From: Cricetomys ansorgei
Lineage: Eukaryota > Chordata > Mammalia > Rodentia > Nesomyidae
Length of the DNA stretch: 64,000 nt
Assembly: GCA_026225945.1 (NCBI GenBank)
Contig: JAMJFZ010001074.1
Location: 557,001-621,000 of the forward strand
Direction of reading: 5' to 3'
Shown: positions 10,072 through 21,589 of the stretch, piece by piece
How the letters are laid out: each line of letters starts with the position of its first letter
Position numbering within the stretch: the first letter of the stretch is position 1
Notes under the pieces: generated by a model
What the model was told of the DNA's origin: nothing
The model's input: the letters and a program-made list of their open reading frames with translations, nothing else
The model's database searches: none
Translations under genes and position numbers: made by a program

Positions 10072-11146
10072 CTTAAGAATAAAAAGGAAGAAGCTGGCTG
10101 AGAAGTCAGGGCTGATGGCAGAGAAGCACAGTCACACACTGGCCTTTCTGACTGACTGGGACAGGCAGTCAGATGCACGGGGCCCCCCTTCCCCAACTAC
10201 CACCAAAGTATCATAGCTTTACAGCAAGATCTCCGTGGGGCCCTTGGGTGGCTCCTAAGCTGAATCCTTCAGCTGAATTCTAATTAAGAGAGTCACATGT
10301 GCTCATCCCTAACCTTTAAAGTTAGAGAAATACATACAATTAAAAGCTCAGCCTCTCCAGCCTTCCCCAATCCCAGCAGCTACAATATAATTGCTGTTTG
10401 TGACAGATGGACATATTTACAAGAGATTTCTATTACTGTCCACAATTTATAAGCGATAAAACAGATGACTGGGAGAACTCATTCCAGGCTCCCGGGACAT
10501 GAGCAAAGGTGCTATTTATACCCTTGAGTTCTGCATGTTGCACCTCACCCTACACTCTCCTCACACCATAACATACCCACTACCAGGGAAGGACCGACAG
10601 AGCCAGTTCTATACACACAAGGGTTCCTATCCAAAGGCAGATTACATGTGAAGCCAGCAAGGCTGGTGTTACTACTACGAGTCACATTCTCCCAGCCTCA
10701 TTTGAGCCTAGCACCCCTCACCACCACACTGTTATGGCAATGAATGTCACTGAAGTCTGGGTGGCATTTTCCCACTGGACAAGTGTAGGGAGAAAAGCAA
10801 GAGAGCCCTGGGATCTGTGGAACAGGACACAGACATGAGAGACCTGGGCCAGGAAGTTCCTAATTCTAGTCCTGATGTTCACAGCTGTAGGCCTTTGTTT
10901 CTTCCATTGATTTAGGAAGGGGAAGGATTCACTGAATACCCCACGCTGTTAGCCTCTGGTATTTTGTGTGACACCGAGCAAAATATAGCTAGTGAGCTTG
11001 GGCACCCTGCCCCACCCTACTCCTGGCATTCTGTCAACCAATAGAGTCAGTTCAGGCTGAACATGGAAAGGGATACTTCCCAAGTATTTTCCCAATAAAT
11101 TTGGGGAAATTTATTTCCAGTTATGCTCATGTAACTTTAAAACAAT
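10072..11146. other. intergenic, about 1.1 kb without recognised repeat
   Basis: Mixed composition with several short stops in all frames. It is one of the longer SINE-free intervals upstream of Jmy. Confidence 0.5.
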
Positions 11147-11637
11147 TGTTTTGTACATTGTTGGGGGAAGGGCTGCCTAAGCCTTGGCAGTCTGTTTCCA
11201 TCTGCAGGTGTTGGCTTGATGTATATGTGTGATTAAGATGTTTGCTCCCTCATGACCTGCACCTGCTCACGGCTCTATGGCAGAGCCAAGTTGCTGTGGA
11301 GAAATTCTTGTCTTTCTCTCACAGTCTCAGGCAAAAGGAGAAACACTCCCCTTGGGCTTTGAGCTCCCCCCACCATAAAGGTGACATAGCTGGACTGCGA
11401 AAGGATTGTGGGATGAGACTAAACTACCAGTTTTCTTCATTATACAACAGGCCTTTGGATGAGGGGGCAGAGTTTTTGTATCAATAAAAACATCTGAGAT
11501 CAGAAGATTGGGGTTCAGCTGTCTAGGATGGCACTTGCCATGACATGCTGTTCCCTCTGTTAAGGTCTGGCAGGTTTGTATCTATAAAAATGTCTTCTCG
11601 TCCTTCTTGTTGAGCTCACACAATAGCATCGGCTACA
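11147..11637 (+). mobile_element. LTR-like repeat, copy 1 (solo LTR suspected)
   Basis: Shares about 0.5 kb of extended similarity with 39294-39817, beginning TGTTTTGTACATTG and ending GGCTACA in both. AATAAAAA at about 11484 suits an LTR polyadenylation signal. No internal viral coding region or matching target duplication was found. Family unassigned. Confidence 0.65.
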
Positions 11638-12335
11638 AAGTATGCACAGAAAGAATGAAAGTGGATTAAAAGCAACCTGTGATGCAATCATTTCTCTTGT
11701 TTCAGTTGATGGCAACTTAGATCATTCATTGTGTGCATTATTTCCATATGGACAGATCTCTAGGAAGGCCCCCAGAGAGCCATGCAGATGAAGTCTGCTC
11801 ACTGTTGAATTCACAGCTTCCGATTAGGAGTCAGGGGAGCTTGAACGGTTACATTAGGATACAGCAAGTGCTTGGTGTCCTGCAAAGCTCCGGAGAAACT
11901 CAGGGACTGAAGTTGTGAAGCATCAAGGGTGGCTTCCTGGACAAATGGGGAGGCCACTGTAACCCTAAAGAAGGGGCTGAGAAACAGGATGAGGGCGCCA
12001 GGCGGAGTTTGGAGTTCAGAAGTTGTGCGAGGGGAGCTGGGATCTGTACTGACTCTGAGCAGCTGGGACTCCCCGACAGCCTGTGTGTAGAGAGGGCTGT
12101 GTCGATACCTCTTCTAGCCTAGTCTCTTGTAAAATCCAAAGCCTGCTGATCTCTAATCCTGCAACAGCGTCCCACCTGCATCCCCCACTTCCCGTCACCT
12201 CCCCGCCACTCCACCCCATCCCGCACGGCCATCAGTCTGCACAGGAAAAATCAATCACCTTGGGTGTATGACCCAATGTGAAGCAATAGATCTGAACTTT
12301 GCTCTGCAGCTGCAGCTTGAGCCATTCTGCAGTCT
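11638..12335. other. intergenic, apparently unique
   Basis: No repeat recognised. Pyrimidine-rich stretch at 12,165-12,230. Confidence 0.4.
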
Positions 12336-12339
12336 CCAG

Positions 12340-12850
12340 CAGGTTTGGTGCTGGTATTTGTTACTTTTCTCACTCCTGAGACAAAATACCAGACAGAGCC
12401 AGGTGGTGGTGATGCATGCCTTTAGTCCCAGCATTTGGGAGGCAGAGGCAGGCAGATCGCTGTGAGTTTGTGGCCAGCCTGGTCTCCAGAGTGAGTTCTA
12501 GGACAGCCAGAGTTACAACAGAGAAACCTTGTCTCAAAAAACAAACAAAACAAAAATACCTGACAGAAATAACATGATAGTTTTTTGGGGGGGGGGCTCA
12601 TGGGTTAGGAGGTTTTATTCCATTGCAGCCAGGAAAGCACAGAGGAGCCCAAGGATGCAGAAGAGTGAGACAGTGATGCTCTCAGGGCATGGACCAGGAG
12701 ACAGAAAACAGATTGGAACCAGGGATGGGTTATACCTTCAAAGATCGGTGACCCAGCTCCACTCACCAGCACCCACTTCTTAAAGGTTCCACAGCCTCGC
12801 CAAAGAGCACCATCAGCTTGGGACATGGCCCGCTGAAACCAGAACAGCAG
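12340..12850 (-). mobile_element. Old rodent LTR/MaLR-type repeat, interrupted by B1
   Basis: Flanks of the inner B1 join as 'ctcactcctgagacaaaataccTGACAG...' and continue 'ggctcatgggttaggaggttttattccattgcagccaggaa', a widely repeated rodent sequence related to those at 48.2-48.9 kb. Family name not certain. Confidence 0.6.
12397..12552 (+). mobile_element. B1 SINE with target-site duplication
   Basis: Full B1 ending in an AAACAAACAAAACAAA-type tail. Flanked by aaaataccagacag (12383-12396) and aaaatacctgacag (12553-12566). Confidence 0.9.
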
Positions 12851-12859
12851 CTATACTAC

Positions 12860-14009
12860 AGGAAATGTGAGAGGAGAAGCAGAGTTGGGCCTTTCACCCC
12901 GTAATCATGAGCTGGAAGGAATGACATCTCATTATGACCCTGAAAGAGAAGAGGCCCTTCACACGATGTCATAGAAACGCTGAATGTGGTCACTTGAAGC
13001 CTCGGCCTGTGTGTGTGTGTGTGTGCGTGCGTGTGCCATAGTAGATGATATGAGAGTTCCAGTCACAATATCACATCTGTCACATCTGACTTCCTTCCAA
13101 GGTGAGCTGTGGTGCCCGGCAGAGAGGATCACCACCCTCAACAGCCACCTAGCTGTTCAATCTGGCAAATGGTTCTACCTGAGTCTGACGTATATGGGCT
13201 GGACCCTGGGACAAGTGTGGAGTTTGGCACTAGGGTAGCCTTGGATCCATGCAAAGCTAAATTCAGATATTCTAGGATCATAGTTGCTCGAGATGTTCCA
13301 AGTTTCCCATAACTCAGCCCGACCGGTGACATCTCATTCCCTAGGCCTCTCACTGACTGCTTCTACCACTCACTTCATCCTGCTGAGGAAAGATACCACG
13401 TCTTGGTCAGCCAGCTGAAAAGATTTTAAAGATCAGGGAACAAATAAGTATCAGGCTTTTTTTCATAGACAAGGAGGAGCGGAAATTAAAGGCACTACCT
13501 GAACAAAGACCAGGTGCTTCAAGGTGATTTCAGAACATGGCTTCCAAACAGCAGTAAAAAATGTCTCAAAGTACACAGGAAAGCAGTTACATCCCACTCA
13601 CCTGATACTGGCCACGGGGCAGGGATGAGGACCTAAAGCAGAGCCAGATTGGAGCAACCGAGAGGACCAGTGACCAAAGAAACCATGAAAGAGCCTTTCC
13701 AAGGAAAGTGTTTAAAAAGAGAGCTGGAGGGAGCAGCCAGGCAAGGAGCTGGAACCCCAAGAGGTCAGACAGCACCAGGCTAGTACAAGACTTTGCCTGA
13801 GAGTGTGAGGGGAATGAGTAAAGATAGGAACATCACATCACCTGGCTGTGCAATGCAGAGGCTGAGGTCAGGGTGGGGGACATGGATAAGCAACCAGACA
13901 GTTACAGCAGTATATAATCACGTCAATCCCAAGAGGAAGAAGAAGAGGCTTGAGTATGACATTAGTTTTATTTAGGGCTCAAATGCAGGATGTCAAGGCT
14001 TTGGGGAGG
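12860..14009. other. intergenic, about 1.1 kb, largely unique
   Basis: Contains a (GT)n tract at 13010-13033. No recognised gene or SINE. Confidence 0.45.
13010..13033. repeat. (GT)n microsatellite
   Basis: Twelve or so GT/GC units, interrupted at 13025. Confidence 0.9.
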
Positions 14010-14015
14010 ATAACA

Positions 14016-14150
14016 GGCTGGGCACGATGATACACACCTTTCATTCCAGCACTTGAGAAGCAGGCGGATCTCTCTGAGTTTGAGACTAGTGTGTGGTGTA
14101 CATACTGAGTTCTTAGCCAGCCAGGGCTGCAGTTGCACAGTGAGACCCTG
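14016..14150 (+). mobile_element. B1 SINE
   Basis: 'ggctgggcacgatgatacacacctttcattccagcacttgag' through 'cagtgagaccctgg'. Confidence 0.8.
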
Positions 14151-14225
14151 GAGAGAAGAAGGGGGAAGGGGAGTGGGGAGGGGGAGAGGTAAGAAGAGGA
14201 GGAGGGAGATGGAGAGGGAGAGAAC
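14151..14225 (+). repeat. GA/GGA-rich polypurine tract
   Basis: Purine-rich continuation of the B1 tail, interrupted by only two or three pyrimidines. Confidence 0.85.
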
Positions 14226-14599
14226 AACCTACAATCTGAAGGCACTTCCGGATTAGGGGAAGCTGTAAGATGAGTAAATGCTTGGGAGTTTTCTGAGTTT
14301 GACTATCTCACTCTCTGCTTGACTATCTCTCTGCTTCTCTGGCAACCACTAAGGGAGCAGCTTTGGCCCACACCATGCTTCCTTTATCAGCTGTTTGAAG
14401 GTCAGCTATTACCATCTCTGCTGTCTGGGAGGTCAGATAAACAGCATCACTTCAGCTCTTTTCTGTTTGGTTCCAAACAAGGGCGTCTCGTGATTGTTAC
14501 CTAATAGTGATATAATTACCTTAAATAGCGAGCCAGCATTTAAAGCTCAAGATAACAAATATTTTAAATCACTTTTATGCATTGTATATGAATGCTTTG

Positions 14600-14776
14600 C
14601 GTACATGTTAGTCTGTGCAGCCTCAAGTGCATTTCTAGTGTCCGAGGAGACCAGGAGAGGGACAGATTCCCTATAAATGGAATTACGGGTGGCTGTGCAC
14701 TGCCAAACTGAGAATCAAACCTGGGTGGTCTAGAACAGCCAGTGCTCAGCACTGCTGAGCCATCTCCTCAGCCCTA
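14600..14776 (-). mobile_element. B3/B2-type SINE
   Basis: Ends 'agaacagccagtgctcagcactgctgagccatctcctcagccc', the reversed tRNA-like head. Confidence 0.8.
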
Positions 14777-15719
14777 CAGTATCAGATTTTAAACAATACT
14801 TCTAAATATCTATTTTGCCCAGGTAAAAAGTCTTAAAACTCAATTTAGAATTTTTTTATTTCTATATATTCTTTCTTATAGAATCATAAAAATGAATTTG
14901 CTGTATTAACTTGAAAATCAGTTGATTTCAATTTGTTTAGTTCTAATTTACTTTTTAAAAAAAAATTCACAGACTGTTTTTGGATTAGCATTAGGTTAGC
15001 AGCAGAACTATACAAAAACTGCACAGTAGCCGCATATGCCCACTGATCATGGGTCCACATCCTCTGTCAGGCTGTCCTGGAGCTGAGGTAAGGTAGAAGG
15101 GCTTGGAACCCCAGAATTCTCCTTCTGAGAGTGGAAGGCATTAGGCTGATTCCTTCACCGCTGCTCTGACAGATCATAAGCTATGCTGCCTGCTCACATG
15201 TCCCCTCAGAGGTATGCAACCTGCCAGATATGTTTATCTGGAGCTATAGCGTTTCTCCATATATGACCATATAAAGTCTCTCCTTCTGGTCCCCCGGAAA
15301 ATACCTAGGTCCAGGCTGTGACCCCCGACATGCAAATGGGGCTGTCGCACCTGTGCTGTCCTAACCAATGACCTTCCCCCAATGTCCCTGGATACCAGAG
15401 ACCCTTCCTCTTGATATATATGTAACCCTGTTCCTGCAAAAAAATTGAGTTATGTCTACTGCCGTGCTCCTGGAAATTCTGTACATTTCCGAGGGCTCTA
15501 AAGCCCTCTGATCTAGGACCCACCTGGGTGCATAGATCCATGCCCTGTGTTTTTCTTTCTGAAGCTAAGCTAGCGGCCCATAGCTTACTCATCCGCAGTG
15601 GAGGAAAGCAGACCAGATAAAAACCTATACTCCACCACCATCAATGTCCTGTGCATGGGTTATAACCCAGACCAAGGCGTAGTTAGCCGAAGTTTACGAC
15701 TTATATTAAAAGGTCTTTT
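14777..15719. other. intergenic, apparently unique
   Basis: AT-rich to about 14,990, then mixed. No supported feature. Confidence 0.45.
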
Positions 15720-15886
15720 CTTTTCTTTCTTTTTTATTAAAAAACAAAAAAAGACAGAATCTCACTATGTAGCCCTAGGTAGTCTGTAATTTACTATGTA
15801 GAGCAGGCTGGCTCCAAAAATCACAGAGATCTGCCTGCCTTTGCCTCCCAAATGCTGAGATTAAAGGCGTCGGCCACCACATCCAG
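15720..15886 (-). mobile_element. B1 SINE
   Basis: T-rich tail, 'gacagaatctcactatgtagcc', 'gagatctgcctgcctttgcctcc' and 'ccaccacatccagc'. Confidence 0.8.
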
Positions 15887-15992
15887 CAAATTAATGGCAC
15901 TTGCTCACACGGAACAATACACGGATTCTAACAAGTGTAATCACACAGATTTACTATTTAGTATAAGGAAAAATACCTTAGCATTTAATTCT

Positions 15993-16183
15993 TGTTGTTG
16001 TTGTTTGGTTGGGGTTTTTTTGCTTTGTTTTGTTTCTGTTTTTTGAAACGGGGTTTCTCTTGAGTAGTCCTGGCTGTCCTGGAAGTCGTTCTGTAGACCA
16101 GGCCCACCTCAAACATGGAAGTCCACCTGCCTCTGCCTCCGGAGCGCTGGGACTAAAGGCAGGCAACACCACCACTGAGAGCA
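15993..16183 (-). mobile_element. B1 SINE
   Basis: Long GTT/GTTTT tail, 'ttttgaaacggggtttctctt', 'ctggctgtcctgg', ending 'ggactaaaggcaggcaacacc'. Confidence 0.85.
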
Positions 16184-16227
16184 TCTAATTTTTTAATGAG
16201 CATATTTCCAACTCATTCACTCATTCA

Positions 16228-16335
16228 TTAGAGACAGGATTTTATTTTGTTGCCTAAGCTAATCTGGAACTCTCATCATCGGCATCTTCAACTGCCGGAA
16301 CTACAGACTCAGGAGAGCCAAGGCACCTGTCTCCA
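16228..16335 (-). mobile_element. B1-related SINE, degenerate
   Basis: 'tagagacaggattttattttgttgcc' then weak B1 similarity. Confidence 0.5.
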
Positions 16336-16390
16336 GGTGATAAGTTTAAGAATACAAGTTAAGAGAATAAAGATGTGACTTAAAAAAAAA

Positions 16391-16462
16391 AGTTTGTCTA
16401 GTATGCTTAGAGAACTGGGTTCAATCTTTAACACATGCCCACAAAAAAAAAAAAAAAAAAAT
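16391..16462 (+). mobile_element. ID-type SINE fragment
   Basis: 'ctagtatgcttagagaactgggttcaatc' keeps the B-box region, followed by a ~19-A tail. Confidence 0.6.
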
Positions 16463-17362
16463 CCAGTCCTGGAATTGGAAAAATATCATTATCAACTCTT
16501 ACTTTTTTCCTTTCTAATACATCGTGAGAACGTTTTTCTTTGAGATGAGTGAGAGGATTCCCTGGATGTTTTCCAGGCTAAGGTAAAATTCAGCATCGTC
16601 AGCCTTACCTTTGTTCAAAATGAACGGCATCAGTTGTCCCTGCGTAGCTCACGGTCACAGGTCTAAGCTGGCATGCGGTGTAAAACAGTCTCCTGATGAC
16701 TGCAGTTGGTTGTGTTTCTTGCAAAGTCAGTGGAACCATCTGCTAAGGGAAGATGGGAACGGTCAACTGTCTTAGGGTCAGGCAGCTTAAAGAGGGATGC
16801 TTAAATTGTTAAGGCTAGAGAACAGCTCATTGGTAGAGAATTAACCCAGTAAAGTCCCTCGGTTCAACTCCTCACACCAGAAGGCTGGAGGTGGGGGGAT
16901 AATATTCGTAGGGAACTCAGTCATCTTCAGGAAAAAGGTACCGTCTCACAGACCCATCGAAAGGATTATTCCTTGACTCTGAGTCTCGGGCTTCTGGGAG
17001 CAAACAGACTTTGTTCAGTCCCCATAAATAAGTAAAATGGATAAGTAAATAAATAAGGCATAAGGAATGTAAAAGGTTGTAATATAATCAAAGAGGTCAA
17101 TGAATGAAAACCTTTGATGATGCAATATTGTTGGATGAGTTCCTGGAAACAAGGCTGTAGGAGATCCAGGCAATGTGGTCTGCGATTGTGGGGGTGATGT
17201 CTTAGATAAGAAAGGCATGAGCAGACCATTTTGTCAGATCTCCTTGGTAGCCCACACAGTGGCAGGTTCCCAGAGAAGGGTCCATGAGAGGATTGCTGTA
17301 GGGTTAATGGATCTTTTGAAGGACTTACCAAGTCACTGGACTATAACTCCCAATACTTTTTA
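16463..17362. other. intergenic, mostly unique
   Basis: Includes a weak ID-like segment at 16812-16885. A 121-codon minus-strand frame at 16966-17331 has no recognisable similarity. Confidence 0.4.
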
Positions 17363-17367
17363 ATCTA

Positions 17368-17407
<40 letters not shown>

Positions 17408-17415
17408 TTTATTTT
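17363..17415. repeat. (TCTG)n/(TCTA)n tetranucleotide repeat
   Basis: Six TCTG-type units followed by about six TCTA-type units. Confidence 0.95.
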
Positions 17416-17495
17416 TTGGATCTCGGGGAAAGGCCAACTGCAGGGCAACCTGGACTTCAAGGGTAATCTGAACAGTGTGAACCTTGAGTGCTCAG

Positions 17496-17508
17496 TGACG
17501 TCACGTCA
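17496..17508. promoter_or_regulatory. Consensus CRE plus adjacent half-site
   Basis: TGACGTCA (17496-17503) followed directly by CGTCA (17504-17508) in otherwise unannotated intergenic DNA, 24 kb upstream of Jmy. Confidence 0.45.
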
Positions 17509-17904
17509 GGAAGGAGGAGGAGGAACTGGAGACAGTATTTTGGAGGTAGCAAAGAAACATGGAGATGAATTGAAAATTTGCTAAAAGTTGGCAGTGAATA
17601 CGTGAGAACAGGATTCAGTCCAATTTATGAGTAGGCACCGTGCTTGGCGATGCTTTTCACATTCATTAGTCATTTGCAGTTAACAAAGGGATGCGATAGA
17701 GCTCAAATACTACACACAGGGCCGGATCCAGATAACCTGCAACTGTGCCAGATAGCTTTCTATGGAACACAAAAGATTTATTTCTTAGCAGCCATTCCCT
17801 TTTAATCAAAGAGTATCCCAGGTGATTATTCTTTTTTTTTTTTTCCTTTTCCTTTAAGGTCTGAATGTTTGTTGCCTATACCCTAGTTATAAACTTCAGA
17901 ACTA

Positions 17905-18030
17905 ATCAGTGGCATGGTAACACTACTTACAGCCTCAGCATTCAGGAGGCAGAGGCAGGGGGATTGTGAATTCACTGGCAATCTGAGCTACATGGTTAAA
18001 AAAAAAAAAAAAGAAAAAAGAAAGGAAAAA
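17905..18030 (+). mobile_element. B1/B4-related SINE
   Basis: 'tcagcattcaggaggcagaggcagggggattg' then a long A-rich tail. Confidence 0.75.
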
Positions 18031-18129
18031 TGTAGGCAGAGACATGTATCAAATATGAGAATCAGATATTTATTAACCTACAATTCTTAAGCCATTATGA
18101 TTTCATTAACTTAGGAAAGGGATTTCTTT

Positions 18130-18420
18130 TTTTAAAAAATCTTTGTGTGTAGACCATGTGCACATACCATAGTTTGCACATGGAGGTCAGAGGGCAACCC
18201 CAAATGTTGGTCCTGGTCTTCCACCTTGTTCTAAGACAGGGACTCTCGTTTGTCACTGTGTTAAACCAGGCTAGCTGGCACATAGGCTTCCTCTGCCTTT
18301 TGTCCAGCTGTAGAGATGCAGGCATTACTGGCGTATACAACTATGTCCAGCAGTATGGTGTCACCACCCTACACTTACACAAGAAGCACTTTACCCACGG
18401 AGTCATTCCCCTGGCCTAGA
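18130..18420 (-). mobile_element. B4-type SINE
   Basis: Reverse order: 'catggaggtcagagg', B1-like middle, then 'aagcactttacccacggagtcattcccctggcc' head. Confidence 0.7.
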
Positions 18421-18547
18421 AAAGAGAGACTTCCTGGTTGGGTAGAAGACTTCCCTTTTAAGTAGCCTTATGGAAATAATTTCATTTAGAAGTCTGAGCT
18501 ATCTTTGTTTGCTTTTCTGTAAATCTGCACTCACTGAATAGAATTTT

Positions 18548-18700
18548 GTTTTGTTTTTGTTTTTGAGACAGGGTCTCTTCACATAGCTCTGGCTGTCCTG
18601 GAGATCACTCTGTAGATCAGGCTGGCTTTGAACTCATGGAGATCTACCTGTTCTGCCTCCCAAGTGCTGGGATTAAAAGCATGTACCAGCACATCCAGCT
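18548..18700 (-). mobile_element. B1 SINE with perfect 14-bp target duplication
   Basis: Flanked by identical ctgaatagaatttt at 18534-18547 and 18701-18714. It has landed in or beside an older B1-like remnant at 18717-18797. Confidence 0.92.
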
Positions 18701-18716
18701 CTGAATAGAATTTTTC

Positions 18717-18797
18717 ATTGTCCTCAAACTCACAGCAATTCTTCTGCTTTAGCCTCCAAAATGAGTGTTAGAATAACAGGTCTGTGCTACCGTGGCT
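18717..18797 (-). mobile_element. B1-like remnant
   Basis: 'cctcaaactcacagcaattcttctgctttagcctcc' and a degenerate 3' part. Confidence 0.55.
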
Positions 18798-19106
18798 GAT
18801 CTGAGGTGATGCTTCCAGTCTGGAAAGAAAGAAAATCCAACCTGTTCGGTCCCAAATTAAGCAGTTTCTGCCAGAAAGAGGACCCCTCCTTCATAACCAG
18901 GCCCACTCTCATTGGATTTGTCCTAATCATCATTGCAACATAGATATTTGCCATGATAGGCTTGTTTTTTGTTATTTTGTTTTGTTTTTTTAGCTTGTCT
19001 GGCAGGAAGTTTCCATAGGAACTGGAGGGTCGGCTTCCTACCTCATGCCTACCTCATACCCTGAACCTTGTATACCTAGATCTTATTCTATCCCTGAGGA
19101 TAGACT

Positions 19107-19261
19107 TATTATTATTATTATTTGAGACAGGGTTTCTCTGTTGTAGCTCTGGCTGTCCTGGAACTCACTCTGTAGACCAGGCTGGCCTCGAACTCACAGA
19201 GATCCACCTGCCTCTGCCTCTGGAGTGTTGGGATTAAAGGTGTGCACCATCACTGCCTGGG
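19107..19261 (-). mobile_element. B1 SINE, well preserved
   Basis: (TTA)n tail, then 'gagacagggtttctctgttg' through 'ggtgtgcaccatcactgcctggg'. It is close to consensus, so relatively young. Confidence 0.92.
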
Positions 19262-19469
19262 CTTTCTTTCTCTCTTCTTAAGGTCCCAAAATTATCACAC
19301 AAAGACCCTTTGCTTGTCAGAATCCTTTGCTTGCCTTTCTTTCTCACCTCTGAGGCTGGGAACTCTGTAAGTCAGCATCTCACACCTTCCCTTTAAGAGA
19401 TGTAAAGAACTCTCTGTTTATCATGGATAGGAGAAGGGACCAGCAAAGAAAGGATTCTAGTTACATTTA

Positions 19470-19985
19470 GCTTGGTGAACCAATGAATTTATTGGGGTTA
19501 ATTATGGGAGCATGGGTGACTCAGAAGCTGCTGCATGACCAAGGAATTCCTCCCCCAGTCCATTGTTTACCTGTTATATAAAACTGAAGGCTGCTCTGAT
19601 GGTTTGAATGAAAAATGTTCCCCCAAAGTCTCAGGTATTTGAATGTTTGTTTCCCAATTGGTGATGCAGTTTCAGAGCTGGGGTGGCCTTCCAGGAGGAG
19701 GTAAGTCACCGGGGGTCAGGGTACACACGCACATGGGGGCCAAGGGGGGGTGCTTTGAGAATTCACAGCCTAATGCCACTTCCAGTTTGCTCCCTCTGCT
19801 TCATGTTTGGGGTTGAATATATGATCATTCAGCTTCCTGAGCTGGCTACCTACTGCCATGTCTTCCTCACCATTATGGACTCTATCATTCTTGAACCATA
19901 AGCCAAAATGAACTCTTTCTCTCTAAGTTGCCTTGGCCTTGGTACATTATCACAGCAATGAAAAGTAATGTACAGTTATACAGGG
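19470..19985 (+). mobile_element. Rodent LTR/MaLR-type interspersed repeats, two pieces
   Basis: A piece with 'gaaccaatgaatttattggggtt' (19470-19560) precedes 'ctgatggtttgaatgaaaaatg...ataagccaaaatgaactctttc...cacagcaatgaaaagtaatg' (19595-19975). Both recur widely in rodent DNA; the exact family is not certain. Confidence 0.55.
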
Positions 19986-20252
19986 ACCTCCTCATATGAG
20001 CCAGACCCCTTCCTACCTGAAGGGACTGTTAGCAGGCTCAACCTCTCAAAGATGTGGGCCATCTGTTGGTGGTCACATTAGCTTTCATTCAAGAAGGCCA
20101 CAGTCTGGAAACTGATCTATGAGAGCCAGGTCCTAGAAAGATAACCAAAGGAGCTTTGTAGGTGTTGACTTCATAAAATTTACTGCAGCTCCTGAAAAGG
20201 CCAGGTTGTCTTTGTATCTTTCATGCTATGACTTTTTCTCAACTATGGCAAT

Positions 20253-20418
20253 TTTGTTTGTATGTTTTTGCTTTTTGAGACAGGGTCTTATTATAGATCT
20301 GTAGTTGGGCTATCACTCACTATGTTGCCGAGGCTATCCTCAGCTTGTGACAACCTTCCTGCCCGCCCCTCCCCCCCCAGTGCTGGGATTATAAGCATGT
20401 GCTACCATGCCCAGCATT
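20253..20418 (-). mobile_element. B1/PB1-related SINE
   Basis: 'ttttgagacagggtctt' to 'gtgctgggattataagcatgtgctaccatgcccagc', interrupted by a C-run. Confidence 0.75.
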
Positions 20419-20807
20419 AAACCATTGATATTTTAATGTATTGGAGTTTTCTGTTTAACCTTTGAAGACTCAAATATGATGCAAAGACTTAAGAAAAATA
20501 TAACATTTAAGTGAAGGCCCGATGCCTTCTGGGAGATGAGTATCGTAGTCGCTATCATTGGTGACCGTGGTTCAATACTGATAATTAAAAGGAAAAAAAA
20601 AACAAAAAAAGACAAAGTCAGGCCTGTGTGAAAGCTAAACAAATTAAACTCAAATCAGTGAGAAGCAAAATGATAAAACTATGAAATCATGCAACTTCCC
20701 CAGAATTCAAACAGAAGAAAAGAAAATTCCTAGCATGGTACCAGAAACATTTGATTCAAAATGTTTTGTTTTCTTCCTTCCTTAATTTTGCTGCTGATTG
20801 TTTGCAG

Positions 20808-20912
20808 ACAGGCCTTTGCTCTGTAGCTCTGGCTGGCCTGGCACTATTTAACCCAGGCTTTCTCAAATTCAAGGCAACCCTCCTGTCTTAGCCTCCCAAA
20901 CCGACCACTCCT
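20808..20912 (-). mobile_element. B1-related SINE
   Basis: 'gacaggcctttgctctgtagctctggctggcctgg' then diverged. Confidence 0.7.
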
Positions 20913-20939
20913 AGTTAATTTTAAGTGCCTTGGGGGTCG

Positions 20940-21027
20940 GGGGGCTGCTATGGTATTGGAGGTCAAACCCTGGACTTTGGAGCATGCTAGGCAAGTAGTA
21001 TTCTACTATTAAGTCACACTGTCAGTC
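20940..21027 (-). mobile_element. ID SINE
   Basis: 'ggaggtcaaaccctggactttggagcatgctaggcaagtag' is the reversed B-to-A box segment. Confidence 0.7.
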
Positions 21028-21031
21028 AATA

Positions 21032-21180
21032 CTTTTTTTTTTTTTTTTGAGACAGGGTCATTAGGTAGCTCTGGCTGTCCTAAAAGCCACTATGTAGTCA
21101 GGCTGGCCTCAAATTTTCAGCAATCCAGCTGCTTCTGCCTCTCAACTGTTGGGATTAAAGGCATGTCGTATCACATATCT
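21032..21180 (-). mobile_element. B1 SINE
   Basis: T18 tail, 'gagacagggtcattaggtagctctggctgtcc' and 'ttgggattaaaggcatg'. Confidence 0.85.
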
Positions 21181-21187
21181 TTTATTT

Positions 21188-21252
21188 GTTTATATATATA
21201 TATACACACACACATATATATACATATACATACACACACATATATTATATGT
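21188..21252. repeat. (TA)n/(CA)n compound microsatellite
   Basis: Alternating TA and CA blocks directly left-joined to the B1 head. Confidence 0.9.
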
Positions 21253-21486
21253 GGTATGTATGGCCAATACATATTTTTAATTAATACTTCCTCTTAACCT
21301 TGACAATAAAGTGGGTTTTTTCCCCTAAAATAATGTTGTATTTATTTAAGATGTTTTCCTAAAAACTTAGTGCTCAAAAAAAAAATATGCTGGGGCCTAT
21401 TATATTATACGTGTTTGCTTCTCAACATCAGACAAGAGATGGCTGAAACTCAGAAGGAAAATAAAGTTTAAAGGCTATCTCAAGAT

Positions 21487-21555
21487 GGCAACAAAGCTCA
21501 ACGGTAGAACGATTGATTGCTGAGCAGATGTAAGGCAGTCATCCTTAGACTCAAG
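21487..21555 (+). mobile_element. ID-like SINE fragment
   Basis: 'aagctcaacggtagaacgattgattgctgagcag' resembles the A-box head. Confidence 0.5.
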
Positions 21556-21589
21556 GGAAAAAAAATTGATTCTTTCTGGAAAGATGGCT

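Noticed and set aside
11147..11637. Complete endogenous provirus flanking the LTR-like copies
   Set aside because: No gag/pol-type frames or primer-binding site were seen next to either copy, and the 28 kb between them is ordinary SINE-rich DNA.
17363..17415. CRISPR-like regular repeats
   Set aside because: Simple tetranucleotide microsatellite in a mammalian genome; no spacer structure anywhere in the window.
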